From positions 1 to 64,000 of the forward strand of contig CAJADG010000039.1 of NCBI GenBank assembly GCA_903938445.1: 64,000 bases of DNA, written 5' to 3'. This document shows, piece by piece, positions 43,367-53,321 of the stretch. A model generated the notes under the pieces. The model was not told the DNA's origin, did not search any database, and was given only the letters and a program-made list of their open reading frames with translations. Within the stretch, counting starts at the first letter, position 1. Every line of letters begins with the position of its first letter. The translations under genes and the position numbers were made by a program. The DNA is from an uncultured Bacteroidota bacterium (GTDB lineage: Bacteria > Bacteroidota > Bacteroidia > Chitinophagales > Chitinophagaceae).

Positions 43367-45598
43367 ATGAAGAAAATGCGTTTATTATTTTTAGTTTTAG
43401 TGAGTTCTTTCTTGTTAAGCCAACCAGTCACTGCTCAAGTTATTTCTGATTACCAAAAGCAATATCAATATAATATAAAGCCTTTTTCATCCCCCATTAA
43501 AATAGATGGAGTATTAGACGAAGCTGTTTGGGCCAATGCCGAAGTTGCCCAAAATTTTATAAAAAAATATCCAAATGATATTGGAACACCTACCCGTAAG
43601 ACAGAGGCTAGGATGACTTATGATAAGGATAATTTATACTTCGCCTTTAAGGTTTATGATAGTGGCACCCATATTATAAGTGGATTAAAAAGAGATGGTG
43701 GTCATGATGGCAATGATTGTGTTGGTATCATTTTAGATCCACTCAATAAAAAAACGAATGGTTTCTTTTTTGTAGTGAATGCATTGAATGTGCAATCAGA
43801 AGATCAATTAAATAATAGTTTCGAGGATAAGTTATCCATGAGCTGGAATAGTAAATGGTTTTCTGCAACGAAAGATTATGGAAATTTTTGGATTGCTGAA
43901 ATCATGATTCCATTAAAATCAATTCGATATGACCCAAAGCAAATTAATTGGGGTGTTAATTTTTTAAGAGTAGATGCAAAAAATAACGAATACAGTACTT
44001 GGGCAAAAATTCCAACCAATTTTCACTCCTACGATTTAGGCCACACCGGTTTATTGAATTGGCCAAATGAAGGTGCGCCTGTTACCTCTAAAAATATCAT
44101 CTTCTTGCCTTATATCAATGGTAACACCAATGAGGACAAAGAAAATGGACAACCTCTTAACACCACTGCTAGCACAGGTTTTGATGCAAAGTTGGCTTTA
44201 AATGCATCATTAAATTTAGACTTAACTGTCAACCCTGATTTCTCTCAAGTTGAAGTAGATCAACAAGTGACAAACCTTACTCGATTTGATATTTTCTTGC
44301 CAGAAAAAAGAAATTTCTTTTTAGAGAACTCTGATTTATTTTCCAATTTGGGTATTCCTGGTATTAAACCATTTTACTCGAGAACAATTGGCTTAGACAA
44401 AGACGGCAATAGAATACCTATATTATTTGGAGCAAGACTTTCTGGTAATATTGACCCAGCAACAAGAATTGGAGTGATGGATATGCAAACTGGGAAACAA
44501 GGAAACTATTCACCTGAAAACCTTTCTGCTTTTACTTTGCAAAGAAGTGTGTTTAAACGATCCGTTATAAAAGCATATTTCTTAAACAGAGAAAATTATA
44601 TTTCTGAAGCAGAAGCTAAAAAAAATCCATTGGATAAATATGGCAGAAATGCAGGAATGACTTTTGAATATTCAAATACCGAAGGCACATTTAGCGCATG
44701 GGCCGACTATCATCAAGCGTTTAAAGAAACGGTAGTGGATCAGGATAAATATGTGCAAGCTGGTTTAATGAAAGAAAGTAAACATTGGAGTTTTATTACC
44801 TTGGTAGGAAACGTTGGTAAGAACTATTATACCGACATGGGATATGTACAAATGATTAACAACTATGATGCAGTAAGAGATACAACCATAAGACTTGGCT
44901 TTATGCATACATTTAATCAAGTCGCCTATAAAATATTACCAGCATCTGGCCCTTTAGCTAAATTTCAATTAAGAGTGGAAGATTTCGCTACCTTCCATCC
45001 TGACAATAGTTTAAATGAATCAGATGCAAAGTTTAGTGTTCAAACAGATTTCAAAAATGCCTCTTTTTTAACTACTTCGCTATCTAACACCAGCTTAAAT
45101 TTATTATACCCTATTTCATTTACTAGTGGAACTCCATTGCCTTCAGGATATTATCAGTTTAATCAACTTCAGATGATGTATATTTCTGATGTTCGTAAAC
45201 TTTTTGGAGTGGAAAGTATGTTGACTTTAGGACAATTTTACAATGGTTCTATCCAAGGAGCTTCAGTAGGTGTTAGTTGGAAATCACAACCGCATTTAAA
45301 ATTATCTTTAAGAGCAGAGCTTAATAAAATTGAATTGCCAAAACCTTATGGTACCAATAATTTAGTGCTTCTATCTCCAAAAATTGATTGGAACTTTTCT
45401 ACTAGTTTGTTTTGGACCACTTTTATGCAGTACAATACACAGCAAAACAATATTAATATCAATAGTCGTCTGCAATATAGATTCAAACCAATGAGTGACT
45501 TTTTCTTAGTTTACACGGACAATTACTATACAGATCCAATATTTAAGAATAAGAACAGAGCAATTATCTTTAAATTTAGTTACTGGTTTAATTTATAA
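43367..45598 (+). CDS. DUF5916 outer-membrane protein with CBM9-like domain
   Basis: 743-residue exported protein. Signal peptide (MKKMRLLFLVLVSSFLLSQ, ending TAQ), then a carbohydrate-binding family 9-like domain (about 35-225, with the DGVLDEAVWANAE entry motif), then a long region with alternating short strands to the C-terminus (ending FKFSYWFNL) that looks like an outer-membrane beta-barrel. This matches the DUF5916 family of Bacteroidota. VNPDFSQVEVDQQ and FLPEKRNFFLENSD are conserved family segments. Function unknown; surface glycan or peptide handling is a guess. ATG at 43367 is preferred over TTG at 43358. Confidence 0.88.
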   Translation: MKKMRLLFLVLVSSFLLSQPVTAQVISDYQKQYQYNIKPFSSPIKIDGVLDEAVWANAEVAQNFIKKYPNDIGTPTRKTEARMTYDKDNLYFAFKVYDSGTHIISGLKRDGGHDGNDCVGIILDPLNKKTNGFFFVVNALNVQSEDQLNNSFEDKLSMSWNSKWFSATKDYGNFWIAEIMIPLKSIRYDPKQINWGVNFLRVDAKNNEYSTWAKIPTNFHSYDLGHTGLLNWPNEGAPVTSKNIIFLPYINGNTNEDKENGQPLNTTASTGFDAKLALNASLNLDLTVNPDFSQVEVDQQVTNLTRFDIFLPEKRNFFLENSDLFSNLGIPGIKPFYSRTIGLDKDGNRIPILFGARLSGNIDPATRIGVMDMQTGKQGNYSPENLSAFTLQRSVFKRSVIKAYFLNRENYISEAEAKKNPLDKYGRNAGMTFEYSNTEGTFSAWADYHQAFKETVVDQDKYVQAGLMKESKHWSFITLVGNVGKNYYTDMGYVQMINNYDAVRDTTIRLGFMHTFNQVAYKILPASGPLAKFQLRVEDFATFHPDNSLNESDAKFSVQTDFKNASFLTTSLSNTSLNLLYPISFTSGTPLPSGYYQFNQLQMMYISDVRKLFGVESMLTLGQFYNGSIQGASVGVSWKSQPHLKLSLRAELNKIELPKPYGTNNLVLLSPKIDWNFSTSLFWTTFMQYNTQQNNININSRLQYRFKPMSDFFLVYTDNYYTDPIFKNKNRAIIFKFSYWFNL

Positions 45599-45613
45599 TT
45601 CAAGTATTAAATT

Positions 45614-47251
45614 ATGGAAACTACTTATACAGTTTCTGGGCAATATGTAGATATTTTATCAAAACATATTTTTCCAGCAACGCTGACTATTGCTAATGGT
45701 ATTATTAAAAATATAACACCCTGTGAAAATGCACCCAATCATTATATCTTACCAGGTTTTATAGATAGTCATGTCCACATAGAAAGCAGTATGCTCATTC
45801 CTAGTGCCTTTGCAAGACTAGCTGTTGTGCACGGAACTATTGGTACCATTAGCGATCCGCATGAGATAGCCAATGTATGTGGAGTGGAAGGAGTTCACTA
45901 TATGATTGATAATGGAAAAAAAGTTCCTTTTCATTTTTTCTTTGGAGCACCAAGTTGTGTGCCAGCTACTACTTATGAAACGGCAGGTGCCGAAATTAAT
46001 AGTGACGCAGTTGCAACGCTATTAGCCAATGAGGACATTTATTATTTAAGCGAAATGATGAATTTCCCTGGCGTATTATTTAAGGATGCTGAAGTAATGA
46101 AAAAAATTGCTGCCGCACATCAATTAGGAAAACCTGTAGACGGCCACGCACCTGGTTTAATGGGCGATGAAGCAAAGCAATATATCCAAGCAGGAATTAG
46201 CACCGACCATGAATGCTTTACCATTGAGGAAGCGGTGGACAAGTTAAGTTATGGAATGCGCATTTTAATTAGAGAAGGAAGTGCAGCAAAAAATTTTGAA
46301 GCATTGTACGAATTATTAGATGATCATCCTCATATGATGATGTTATGTAGCGACGACAAGCATCCTGATAGTTTATTAGAAGGTCATATTAATACTCTTT
46401 GTGCAAGAGCAGTAGCAAAAGGTATTGACGTATTTAATGTTTTAAGAGCTGCATGTATCAATCCTGTTTTGCATTATAAATTACCGACCGGAGAAGTACG
46501 CGAAGGAGATCCTGCCAATTTCATAGTGGTTGAAGATTTAAAATCATTCAATGTAAAACAAACCTATATCAATGGTATATTGGTAGCAGAAGATGGGAAA
46601 TCGCATATATCTGTGGTTGAAGAAAAAATTATTAACCAATTTAACGCAAGCGATATTGATGCTGCAGCCATTCAAATAAATGTTAATGAATATCCTGCCA
46701 ATGAAAATGGCGAGATTCCTGTTATCGGGGCAATTGATGGTCAATTAATCACGAATTGTTTGTGGATAAAGCCTACACTGATTGACAATAAAATCTGCTC
46801 CAATCCAAATGAAGATGTTTTAAAAATGGTGGTATACAATCGCTATTTTAAAGCAGCGCCTAAAATGGCATTCATTAAGAATTTTGGTTTTACACAAGGT
46901 GCAATCGCTTCCACTGTAGCACATGATAGTCATAATATTATTGCAGTTGGCGTGGATGATGAAACTATAGTTAAGGCAATCAATTTAGTAATTGCTAAAA
47001 AAGGCGGAATCAGCTGTGTTAATAATGAGGAGCAGGAAGTATTAGGCTTGCCCGTAGCAGGTTTAATGAGCATTCAAGATCCTTATATTGTTGCGGATGC
47101 CTATACTAAGATTGACTTAATGGCAAAATCATTAGGTAGTAGCTTAGCCGCTCCATTTATGACCTTAAGTTTTATGGCTTTATTGGTCATTCCGCATTTG
47201 AAATTGAGCGACAAAGGATTATTTGATGGAGATGGATTTAAATTATTTTAA
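45614..47251 (+). CDS. ade: Adenine deaminase
   Basis: 545-residue amidohydrolase that converts adenine to hypoxanthine and ammonia. Metal-site motifs are GFIDSHVHIESSM and SDPHEIANV in the first half, DGHAPG and STDHECFT in the middle, and CSDDKHPD for the late aspartate. The C-terminal domain with TVAHDSHNIIAVG is typical of bacterial Ade. Followed after 42 nt by upp, which makes a purine/pyrimidine base salvage pair. Confidence 0.95.
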   Translation: METTYTVSGQYVDILSKHIFPATLTIANGIIKNITPCENAPNHYILPGFIDSHVHIESSMLIPSAFARLAVVHGTIGTISDPHEIANVCGVEGVHYMIDNGKKVPFHFFFGAPSCVPATTYETAGAEINSDAVATLLANEDIYYLSEMMNFPGVLFKDAEVMKKIAAAHQLGKPVDGHAPGLMGDEAKQYIQAGISTDHECFTIEEAVDKLSYGMRILIREGSAAKNFEALYELLDDHPHMMMLCSDDKHPDSLLEGHINTLCARAVAKGIDVFNVLRAACINPVLHYKLPTGEVREGDPANFIVVEDLKSFNVKQTYINGILVAEDGKSHISVVEEKIINQFNASDIDAAAIQINVNEYPANENGEIPVIGAIDGQLITNCLWIKPTLIDNKICSNPNEDVLKMVVYNRYFKAAPKMAFIKNFGFTQGAIASTVAHDSHNIIAVGVDDETIVKAINLVIAKKGGISCVNNEEQEVLGLPVAGLMSIQDPYIVADAYTKIDLMAKSLGSSLAAPFMTLSFMALLVIPHLKLSDKGLFDGDGFKLF

Positions 47252-47269
47252 TTTTGTCCCGAAGAGACT

Positions 47270-47277
47270 TAGATTTG
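47270..47277 (+). promoter_or_regulatory. -7 box of upp
   Basis: TAGATTTG matches TAnnTTTG and ends 16 nt before the upp ATG at 47294. A TTG lies only 13 bp upstream, closer than the consensus, so the match is partial. Confidence 0.4.
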
Positions 47278-47293
47278 ATTAAAATTTTACGCA

Positions 47294-47947
47294 ATGGTTT
47301 ATCATTTAAGTGAAAAGCATAGTTTATTAAGCAATTGGGTAGCAGAATTGAGAGACGTAAATGTGCAAAATGATAGAATGCGTTTTAGAAGAAATTTAGA
47401 ACGCATTGGCGAAGTAGCCGCTTATGAAATGAGTAAGCAATTGCCAAGTAAAATAGTTCCAACTACCACCCCATTAGGCATTCATCAATCAAAAGTGCTG
47501 GCTGAACAACCAGTATTGGCTACCATATTAAGAGCAGGCCTTCCATTACATCAAGGAATGCTTAATTATTTTGATAAAGCGGATAATGCGTTTATTTCTG
47601 CCTACAGAAAACACCATGAGGATGGAAGTTTTGAAATAAGTGTCGAATACATGAGCTGTCCCGATTTAAACAACCGAATTGTAATTGTATCTGACCCAAT
47701 GTTGGCTACGGGAGCCTCTTTAGTGGAAACAATTAAAGCCATTACCAAAAATCAAACCCCAGCTGCATTGCATATTGTTGTTGCTATTGCTAGTAAAAAA
47801 GGGATCGAAACAGTGGAAGCGGCATTGGGCAAGGATACTCCAATTTGGTGTGGTGATATTGATGACACCTTAAATGGCCATAGCTATATCATACCAGGCC
47901 TAGGAGATGCTGGAGATTTAGCTTATGGAACCAAAATGCAATCCTAA
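47294..47947 (+). CDS. upp: Uracil phosphoribosyltransferase
   Basis: 217-residue type I phosphoribosyltransferase that makes UMP from uracil and PRPP. The PRPP-binding motif VIVSDPMLATGASLVE-like sequence is visible in the C-terminal half, followed by the uracil-recognition segment ending in GLGDAGDLAYGTK. Length and ends match the family. Lies after adenine deaminase on the same strand. Confidence 0.95.
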   Translation: MVYHLSEKHSLLSNWVAELRDVNVQNDRMRFRRNLERIGEVAAYEMSKQLPSKIVPTTTPLGIHQSKVLAEQPVLATILRAGLPLHQGMLNYFDKADNAFISAYRKHHEDGSFEISVEYMSCPDLNNRIVIVSDPMLATGASLVETIKAITKNQTPAALHIVVAIASKKGIETVEAALGKDTPIWCGDIDDTLNGHSYIIPGLGDAGDLAYGTKMQS

Positions 47948-47959
47948 TAAAGGACTTCG

Positions 47960-47967
47960 TACCTTTA
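47960..47967 (+). promoter_or_regulatory. Candidate -7 box of the EI24 gene
   Basis: TACCTTTA is one mismatch from TAnnTTTG and ends 16 nt before the TTG start at 47984. The 16-nt spacing equals that of upp, DUF3109 and the TPR gene at 59 kb. Confidence 0.35.
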
Positions 47968-47983
47968 CTGCAAATTTAAACCA

Positions 47984-48745
47984 TTGCTTAAAGAATTAAT
48001 CATTTCCATTCGTGCGTTTTTTTTAGCACACAAATTCATCATGCAACATCGCATGTGGAGATGGATGATTATACCTGGTATTATTTATGCATTTCTTTTT
48101 GTGATTGGCATTACCTACTTTAGCCAAACTTCTAGTTTATTTATTGAATGGATCATTTTAAAAACAGGATTAAAGTCATGGGTAGATACTTTAGGAAGTG
48201 ATTTGTTAGGATTCTTTATTACCATGGGAAGTTTCTGGTTATGGTTTACATTGCTTTTATTTTATTTTGCCTTATTTAAATTTATATTTCTCATTTTATT
48301 TGCTCCTATTTTTTCTTATCAACATTTACGCATAGCTGCTATTCAAAAAAACGAACCTTTCGAATTTAAATGGATAGAATATATAGGTTTGGTAATACGT
48401 GCCATAAAACTTAACCTTACCAATATGTTATGGCAGGTGGTTTATTTAATACCAATAGTATTAGTATGTACGATTCCAATCATTGGCTGGTTCACACCAA
48501 TTTTTACGATACTAATGGAGTGTTATTATTTTGGATATGCAATGCTTGACTACGGATTAGCTACAGAAAATAAATCTAGAATAACAGCAGCCAATTATGT
48601 GAGTACACATAAAGGCTTACCCATCGCCAATGGAATTGTTTTTTATATAATGCATTTGATTCCAGTTATAGGATGGATGGCAGCACCGTTTTATGCACTC
48701 ATTGCTGCACATTTAAATACACAAGAAATAAAAGACAATAACTAA
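47984..48745 (+). CDS. EI24-domain (CysZ-like) membrane protein
   Basis: 253-residue integral membrane protein of the EI24/CysZ superfamily, with hydrophobic helices near 25-45, 75-105, 140-175 and 205-235. CysZ relatives transport sulfate, but membership here is broad and the substrate is unknown. The most likely start is TTG at 47984. Its stop codon overlaps the ATG of the methylase gene (TAATG), implying translational coupling. Confidence 0.8.
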   Translation: MLKELIISIRAFFLAHKFIMQHRMWRWMIIPGIIYAFLFVIGITYFSQTSSLFIEWIILKTGLKSWVDTLGSDLLGFFITMGSFWLWFTLLLFYFALFKFIFLILFAPIFSYQHLRIAAIQKNEPFEFKWIEYIGLVIRAIKLNLTNMLWQVVYLIPIVLVCTIPIIGWFTPIFTILMECYYFGYAMLDYGLATENKSRITAANYVSTHKGLPIANGIVFYIMHLIPVIGWMAAPFYALIAAHLNTQEIKDNN

Positions 48746-49449
48746 TGAATATTGGAAAAGTATATTTACTACCCATGTTATTGCATGAAGAAGGATGGGA
48801 AGCCATTCCAGCTGATACACAGCAATGGATAGCTCAATGTGATGCATTTTTTGTTGAAAATGAAAAAACCACTCGCCGATTTTTTAAAAAAGTATGGAAG
48901 GAAATGGTAATTGATAATTATGTATGGCATGCAATACATAAAGTTGAAGCTGATCAAATTCAATCCTTTACGGAATTGCTGAAACAAGGAAAAAATATTG
49001 GCATTGTTTCTGAGGCAGGTTGTGCAGGTATAGCAGACCCTGGACAAATATTAGTTGCTGCCGCACAAGAACTTGGAGCCATTGTAAAACCATATACAGC
49101 ACCTTCTTCTTTATTACTTGCTTTAATGGCAAGTGGCATGAATGGGCAAAACTTTCAATTTCATGGTTACCTACCTATTGACACTAATGAAAGAAAGAAA
49201 AAAATTCAAGCACTCGAAGCGGATGCCAATATAAGAGGATGTACTCAATTGTTTATTGAAACTCCTTATAGAAATAATCAATTGTTGGAAGCAATTATAC
49301 AATACTGTCATCCTCAAACTAGATTATGTATTGGAGTTGATATTACCGCTCCAAACGAATTTATAAAAACAGCTACGATTGCTTATTGGAAAAGTCATAA
49401 ACCTGAATTACATAAAAAATTAGCTGTATTCCTTATTGGCGCTAAGTAA
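48745..49449 (+). CDS. Tetrapyrrole-methylase-fold methyltransferase (RsmI-like)
   Basis: 234-residue SAM-dependent methyltransferase of the tetrapyrrole methylase fold. Segments GIVSEAGCAGIADPGQ and PSSLLLALMASGMNGQNFQFHGYLP resemble RsmI, which 2'-O-methylates C1402 of 16S rRNA. The N-terminal half is divergent (no PIGN-type start), which matches an RsmI-like side branch common in Bacteroidota. The target is therefore uncertain. The start codon overlaps the stop of the EI24 gene. Confidence 0.82.
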   Translation: MNIGKVYLLPMLLHEEGWEAIPADTQQWIAQCDAFFVENEKTTRRFFKKVWKEMVIDNYVWHAIHKVEADQIQSFTELLKQGKNIGIVSEAGCAGIADPGQILVAAAQELGAIVKPYTAPSSLLLALMASGMNGQNFQFHGYLPIDTNERKKKIQALEADANIRGCTQLFIETPYRNNQLLEAIIQYCHPQTRLCIGVDITAPNEFIKTATIAYWKSHKPELHKKLAVFLIGAK

Positions 49450-49491
49450 ATTCCGAAGATTTCAGTATATAGGATTGCTGTACATTAGGCG

Positions 49492-50754
49492 ATGCAATCA
49501 AATTATAGTCAATGGAGAGCTGCACATCCTTTGGTCTTTATTGCCACCCTTTTATTATTTGGAGTTCTTTTATCTAAACAATACATACATTGCGTAACTG
49601 AACAAACCACTAACATTGCTATTACTATTTTAATTTGTAGCACGGGTTTTATATTACTACTTTCTATTTTAAAAATTCAGGATTCATTCGTTGGAGCATT
49701 CGTATACATTTCATTAATAAGTTGGGGATTTGCAATCCAAATGGCCTCACAAAACCATGCATTGGTTTCAATACCCTATCCACAACAAATAATTTTAAGT
49801 TGCAGAAATTGGGTGATTACAAAGTTGAATACTACCATTACCAATAAAGAAGCTAATGGATTTGCGCAAGCCATTGTATTGGGCGTAAAAATAGATATGG
49901 ATCAAGACTTGATGACCGCCTATTCACAATTAGGAATAGTACATATAATTGCTATTAGCGGTATGCACTTAGAAATTTTATTTAAAAATTTAAAAAGAGT
50001 TACCGAGTTGCTGCCAAGAAAATTTTTATTCCTAATACTCGAACTAATTATTTTACTTACCTGTGTATGGACCTATACTCTAATGGCATTTGCAAGTCCT
50101 TCCATAGTAAGAGCCAGCTTATTTTTCAGCATTTATACCATTGGAAAATTCTTTGGAGCTAGTCGTTATATGTTAAATACAATTGCAGGAGGTGTGCTTA
50201 TTATTTTATTATTTGATATTCAACATTTAAATCATATTGGACTACAGCTTTCCTATGCTGCTGTTATTGGCATCCATTTATTTTATAAATTATTGTTCAA
50301 CTCAATTGAATTAAACAATCCAATCATTCAATTTTTATGGAGCAATTGTTGTATGAGTTTATCGGCACAACTCACTACTTTCCCCATTTTAGCCTTGCAC
50401 TTTCATCAAATAGCGGGATGGGTGCTGGTAAGTAATTTTATAATGGTACCACTAAGTAATTATATTTTATATGGCTTAGGCATACTCCTTATTTTGCCTA
50501 TACAATTACCATTTATTTTTTTATGGGGCCGATTAGTTGAAGCATATATAGTATTCTTTAACCATTTTGTAAGCAGCTGGTTTTTACAAACAAAAGCTGT
50601 TAGCATTCAAATAGCCATGAGCGGTTTTCAAATTTTGATGTATTATTTAATCCTAATATTTGTGTATTTATGGCTTTATCTAAAGCAACCAAAATGGATA
50701 TTGGCAATTTTGGGTCTTTTTTCAATATATTTTCTGCAAAAGTTATTCAGTTAA
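49492..50754 (+). CDS. Minimal ComEC/Rec2-like competence membrane protein
   Basis: 420-residue polytopic membrane protein with the ComEC/Rec2 core (Competence domain). The signature IVHIIAISGMHLEIL is at about 150-165, and multiple hydrophobic helices continue to the end. Full-length ComEC is commonly about 650-800 residues. The OB-fold normally inserted between the N-terminal helices and the core is missing (only about 20 residues there), and so is the C-terminal metallo-beta-lactamase domain. The next gene begins 59 nt later, so the missing part is not nearby. It is expected to act in uptake of single-stranded DNA, possibly with separate partner proteins. Confidence 0.82.
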   Translation: MQSNYSQWRAAHPLVFIATLLLFGVLLSKQYIHCVTEQTTNIAITILICSTGFILLLSILKIQDSFVGAFVYISLISWGFAIQMASQNHALVSIPYPQQIILSCRNWVITKLNTTITNKEANGFAQAIVLGVKIDMDQDLMTAYSQLGIVHIIAISGMHLEILFKNLKRVTELLPRKFLFLILELIILLTCVWTYTLMAFASPSIVRASLFFSIYTIGKFFGASRYMLNTIAGGVLIILLFDIQHLNHIGLQLSYAAVIGIHLFYKLLFNSIELNNPIIQFLWSNCCMSLSAQLTTFPILALHFHQIAGWVLVSNFIMVPLSNYILYGLGILLILPIQLPFIFLWGRLVEAYIVFFNHFVSSWFLQTKAVSIQIAMSGFQILMYYLILIFVYLWLYLKQPKWILAILGLFSIYFLQKLFS

Positions 50755-50802
50755 TCCCATTTTTTGTGGAAAATCTGCAGATATGAAAAATAGGGAAGGA
50801 CT

Positions 50803-50810
50803 TAACTTTG
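50803..50810 (+). promoter_or_regulatory. -7 box of purH, predicted leaderless
   Basis: TAACTTTG matches TAnnTTTG and ends 3 nt (CCT) before the purH ATG at 50814. No TTG lies at the -33 spacing. The in-frame TTG at 50808 lies inside the box and is not the start. Confidence 0.5.
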
Positions 50811-50813
50811 CCT

Positions 50814-52298
50814 ATGGAAAAGAAAATACAATCAGCCCTTATCTCTGTATTCTACAAAGACGGCTTAGAACCCCTAGCAAGAACCTTACAACAGTTAAAT
50901 ATCACCATTTATTCTACAGGTGGAACGCAAAAATTTTTAGAAGATTTAGGTATCCCTTGTGTATCTGTTGAAAGTGTTACAGGCTACCCTTCAATTTTAG
51001 GAGGCCGTGTTAAAACATTACACCCTTCCGTTTTTGGAGGCATATTAGGAAGAAGATATGAGCAACAGGATTTGGCAGAAATGGCACAATATAAAATTCC
51101 TGAGATGGATTTGGTAATTGTGGATCTATATCCATTCGAAGAAACTTTAAGAACTACAGATGAGGAAAAATTAATCATTGAAAAAATTGATATCGGCGGA
51201 CCATCTATGATTCGCGCTGCTGCAAAAAACTTTCGTGATTTAGTGGTATTATCTGCAAAAGATGATTACCAAAAATTAAATGCAATGTTGATTGCACAAA
51301 ACGGAACTACTACCTTAGAACAAAGAAAAGCCTTTGCTGCTAAGGCTTTTGAAGTAGTAATGCATTATGATATTGCCATTAGTAACTATTTTAATCCAGC
51401 TGCTGGCAAAGTATTACGTTATGGTGAAAACCCACATCAGGTAGCTACTTTTTATGGGAATTTAGAGGAGTGGTTTACTCAATTAAATGGTAAAGAATTA
51501 TCTTATAACAATTTAGTGGATGTAGATGCAGCCATAGCTTTGATTGGTGATTTAACTTCTACTAGTTTTGCAATTATCAAGCACACCAATGTATGTGGAG
51601 TAGCGCAAAGAAATACTGTTTTTGAAAGCTGGACTGCCGCATTAGCAGGCGATCCTGAAAGTGCATTTGGTGGCGTTTTAGTTACCAACGGAACTATTGA
51701 TAAAGCAACTGCTGAAGCGATTCAAGAAATTTTCTTCGAGGTATTAATTGCCCCATCATTTGAACCAGAAGCGTTGACTATTTTATCTTCAAAGAAAAAT
51801 AGAATTTTATTGCAAAGCAAAGCTGGCGTTAGCTTTAAGCCAACTCAACAAAAGTCTATCTTAAATGGGACTTTGGAACAGGGATTGGATAGTGGCAACT
51901 TTGCAAATTGGGAGGAAGTAGGCGCCAGACCATGTACTGAAAGTGAAAAAGAAGACTTAACATTTGGAAATATTATATGTAAGCATTTAAAGAGCAATGC
52001 CATTGCACTCATCAAAAACAAGCAATTGGTTGGTAAGGGTTGTGGTCAAACTTCAAGAGTAGATGCATTAAGACATGCTATTGAAAAAGCAAAGCAATTT
52101 AATTTTGATTTAAAAGGTGCTACTTTAGCATCGGATGCTTTCTTCCCATTTGATGATTGTGTTCGTATTGCACACCATGAAGGTATTGAAGCCTTCATTC
52201 AGCCTGGCGGTTCGGTAAGAGACAAGGATAGTGTTGCTTACTGTGTTGAAAATGGTTTAGCAATGGTGATGACACAATTAAGACATTTTAAACATTAA
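50814..52298 (+). CDS. purH: Bifunctional AICAR transformylase/IMP cyclohydrolase
   Basis: 494-residue enzyme for the last two steps of purine synthesis. The N-terminal MGS-like IMP cyclohydrolase domain (about 1-195) has YSTGGTQKFLEDLGIP, GGRVKTLHPSVFGGIL and the GGPSMIRAAAKNF segment. The C-terminal transformylase domain has YGENPHQ, KHTNVCG, SAFGG and GCGQTSRVDA, followed by SDAFFPFDD and the IQPGGSVRD motif. Length is typical. Probably a single-gene transcript, as the EamA gene follows after 49 nt. Confidence 0.97.
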   Translation: MEKKIQSALISVFYKDGLEPLARTLQQLNITIYSTGGTQKFLEDLGIPCVSVESVTGYPSILGGRVKTLHPSVFGGILGRRYEQQDLAEMAQYKIPEMDLVIVDLYPFEETLRTTDEEKLIIEKIDIGGPSMIRAAAKNFRDLVVLSAKDDYQKLNAMLIAQNGTTTLEQRKAFAAKAFEVVMHYDIAISNYFNPAAGKVLRYGENPHQVATFYGNLEEWFTQLNGKELSYNNLVDVDAAIALIGDLTSTSFAIIKHTNVCGVAQRNTVFESWTAALAGDPESAFGGVLVTNGTIDKATAEAIQEIFFEVLIAPSFEPEALTILSSKKNRILLQSKAGVSFKPTQQKSILNGTLEQGLDSGNFANWEEVGARPCTESEKEDLTFGNIICKHLKSNAIALIKNKQLVGKGCGQTSRVDALRHAIEKAKQFNFDLKGATLASDAFFPFDDCVRIAHHEGIEAFIQPGGSVRDKDSVAYCVENGLAMVMTQLRHFKH

Positions 52299-52347
52299 TA
52301 TTTGCGGCGATATTTAAATAAATCAGATGCTGCAATAAATCAAATAC

Positions 52348-53289
52348 ATGTCTAGTCAAAAAAAAGCATATCTAGCACTCGCCGTTACCAGCATTGTATG
52401 GGGAACTACATGGGTGGCTAGTAAAATTGGCATTAGCCATATGCATGCTGCTTTTCAACTGGCAAGTATTCGCCAATTTTTAGGGGGAAGTATTTATGTG
52501 ATTTTCTTTTTAATTAAAGGAGAAAAACTACCCACCGCAAAACAATTTTTGTGGCTATCTGCAATGGCCTTTTTAATGTTTGTCTCTGCGAATGGAATTG
52601 CAACCTATGGACTTCAATTTATTACCAGTGGATTAGCTGCTTTAATAGCTGCATTGTATCCATTATCAGTGGTACTTATAGAAAGATTTTATTTTAAGGC
52701 TATAAAAATAAATACACCCACCCTGGTTGGTTTATTATTAGGAATTATCGGCATTGGATTTATTTTTTACAAGGATAGTATGCAAGCACATGGCCCTGAT
52801 TACTTATTAGGTGTTGGGCTTTCGATGTTTGCAATGATATGTTGGAGTGTTGGATCGATAGTAATTGCCAGATCAAAAATGGAAATCAATTCTTATAACT
52901 CCATTGGTTGGCAAATGCTCATCAGTTCGGCTTGTATGGCCTTATACACCCTAGTTTCAGGAAATTATATTCCATTTAGTGAAATACCTGCCATCTCATG
53001 GGGAGCCATTATTTATATGGTAATTGGTGGCTCCATTTTTGCATTTATTTCATTTATATATAGCATGAAGCATTTAAAGCCTGCTATTGCTTCTTTGTAT
53101 GCTTATATTAATCCTATAGTAGCCATTTGGGTTGGCTCTTTATTATTAAATGAAAAGATGAGTTGGAATAGTATTGTAGGTACTATTTGTACTTTAATAG
53201 GTGTGTACTTGGTAAACTGGAGTTTAAAAAATCAAAAAGATCCTGTGGAAGCTGATACAGTTAGTAGATTAGACGCCGACGGAATGTAA
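52348..53289 (+). CDS. EamA-family (DMT) transporter
   Basis: 313-residue drug/metabolite transporter with two EamA repeats and about ten helices. The start SIVWGTTWVASKIGI and the second-repeat boundary near residue 155 (GVGLSMFAMICWSVGSIVIA) are typical. Members export amino acids or other metabolites; the substrate cannot be assigned. It converges with lutB, 32 nt away. Confidence 0.9.
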   Translation: MSSQKKAYLALAVTSIVWGTTWVASKIGISHMHAAFQLASIRQFLGGSIYVIFFLIKGEKLPTAKQFLWLSAMAFLMFVSANGIATYGLQFITSGLAALIAALYPLSVVLIERFYFKAIKINTPTLVGLLLGIIGIGFIFYKDSMQAHGPDYLLGVGLSMFAMICWSVGSIVIARSKMEINSYNSIGWQMLISSACMALYTLVSGNYIPFSEIPAISWGAIIYMVIGGSIFAFISFIYSMKHLKPAIASLYAYINPIVAIWVGSLLLNEKMSWNSIVGTICTLIGVYLVNWSLKNQKDPVEADTVSRLDADGM

Positions 53290-53321
53290 TGCCTTGCTAT
53301 ATTTTAAGTTTAGCTTAATAA

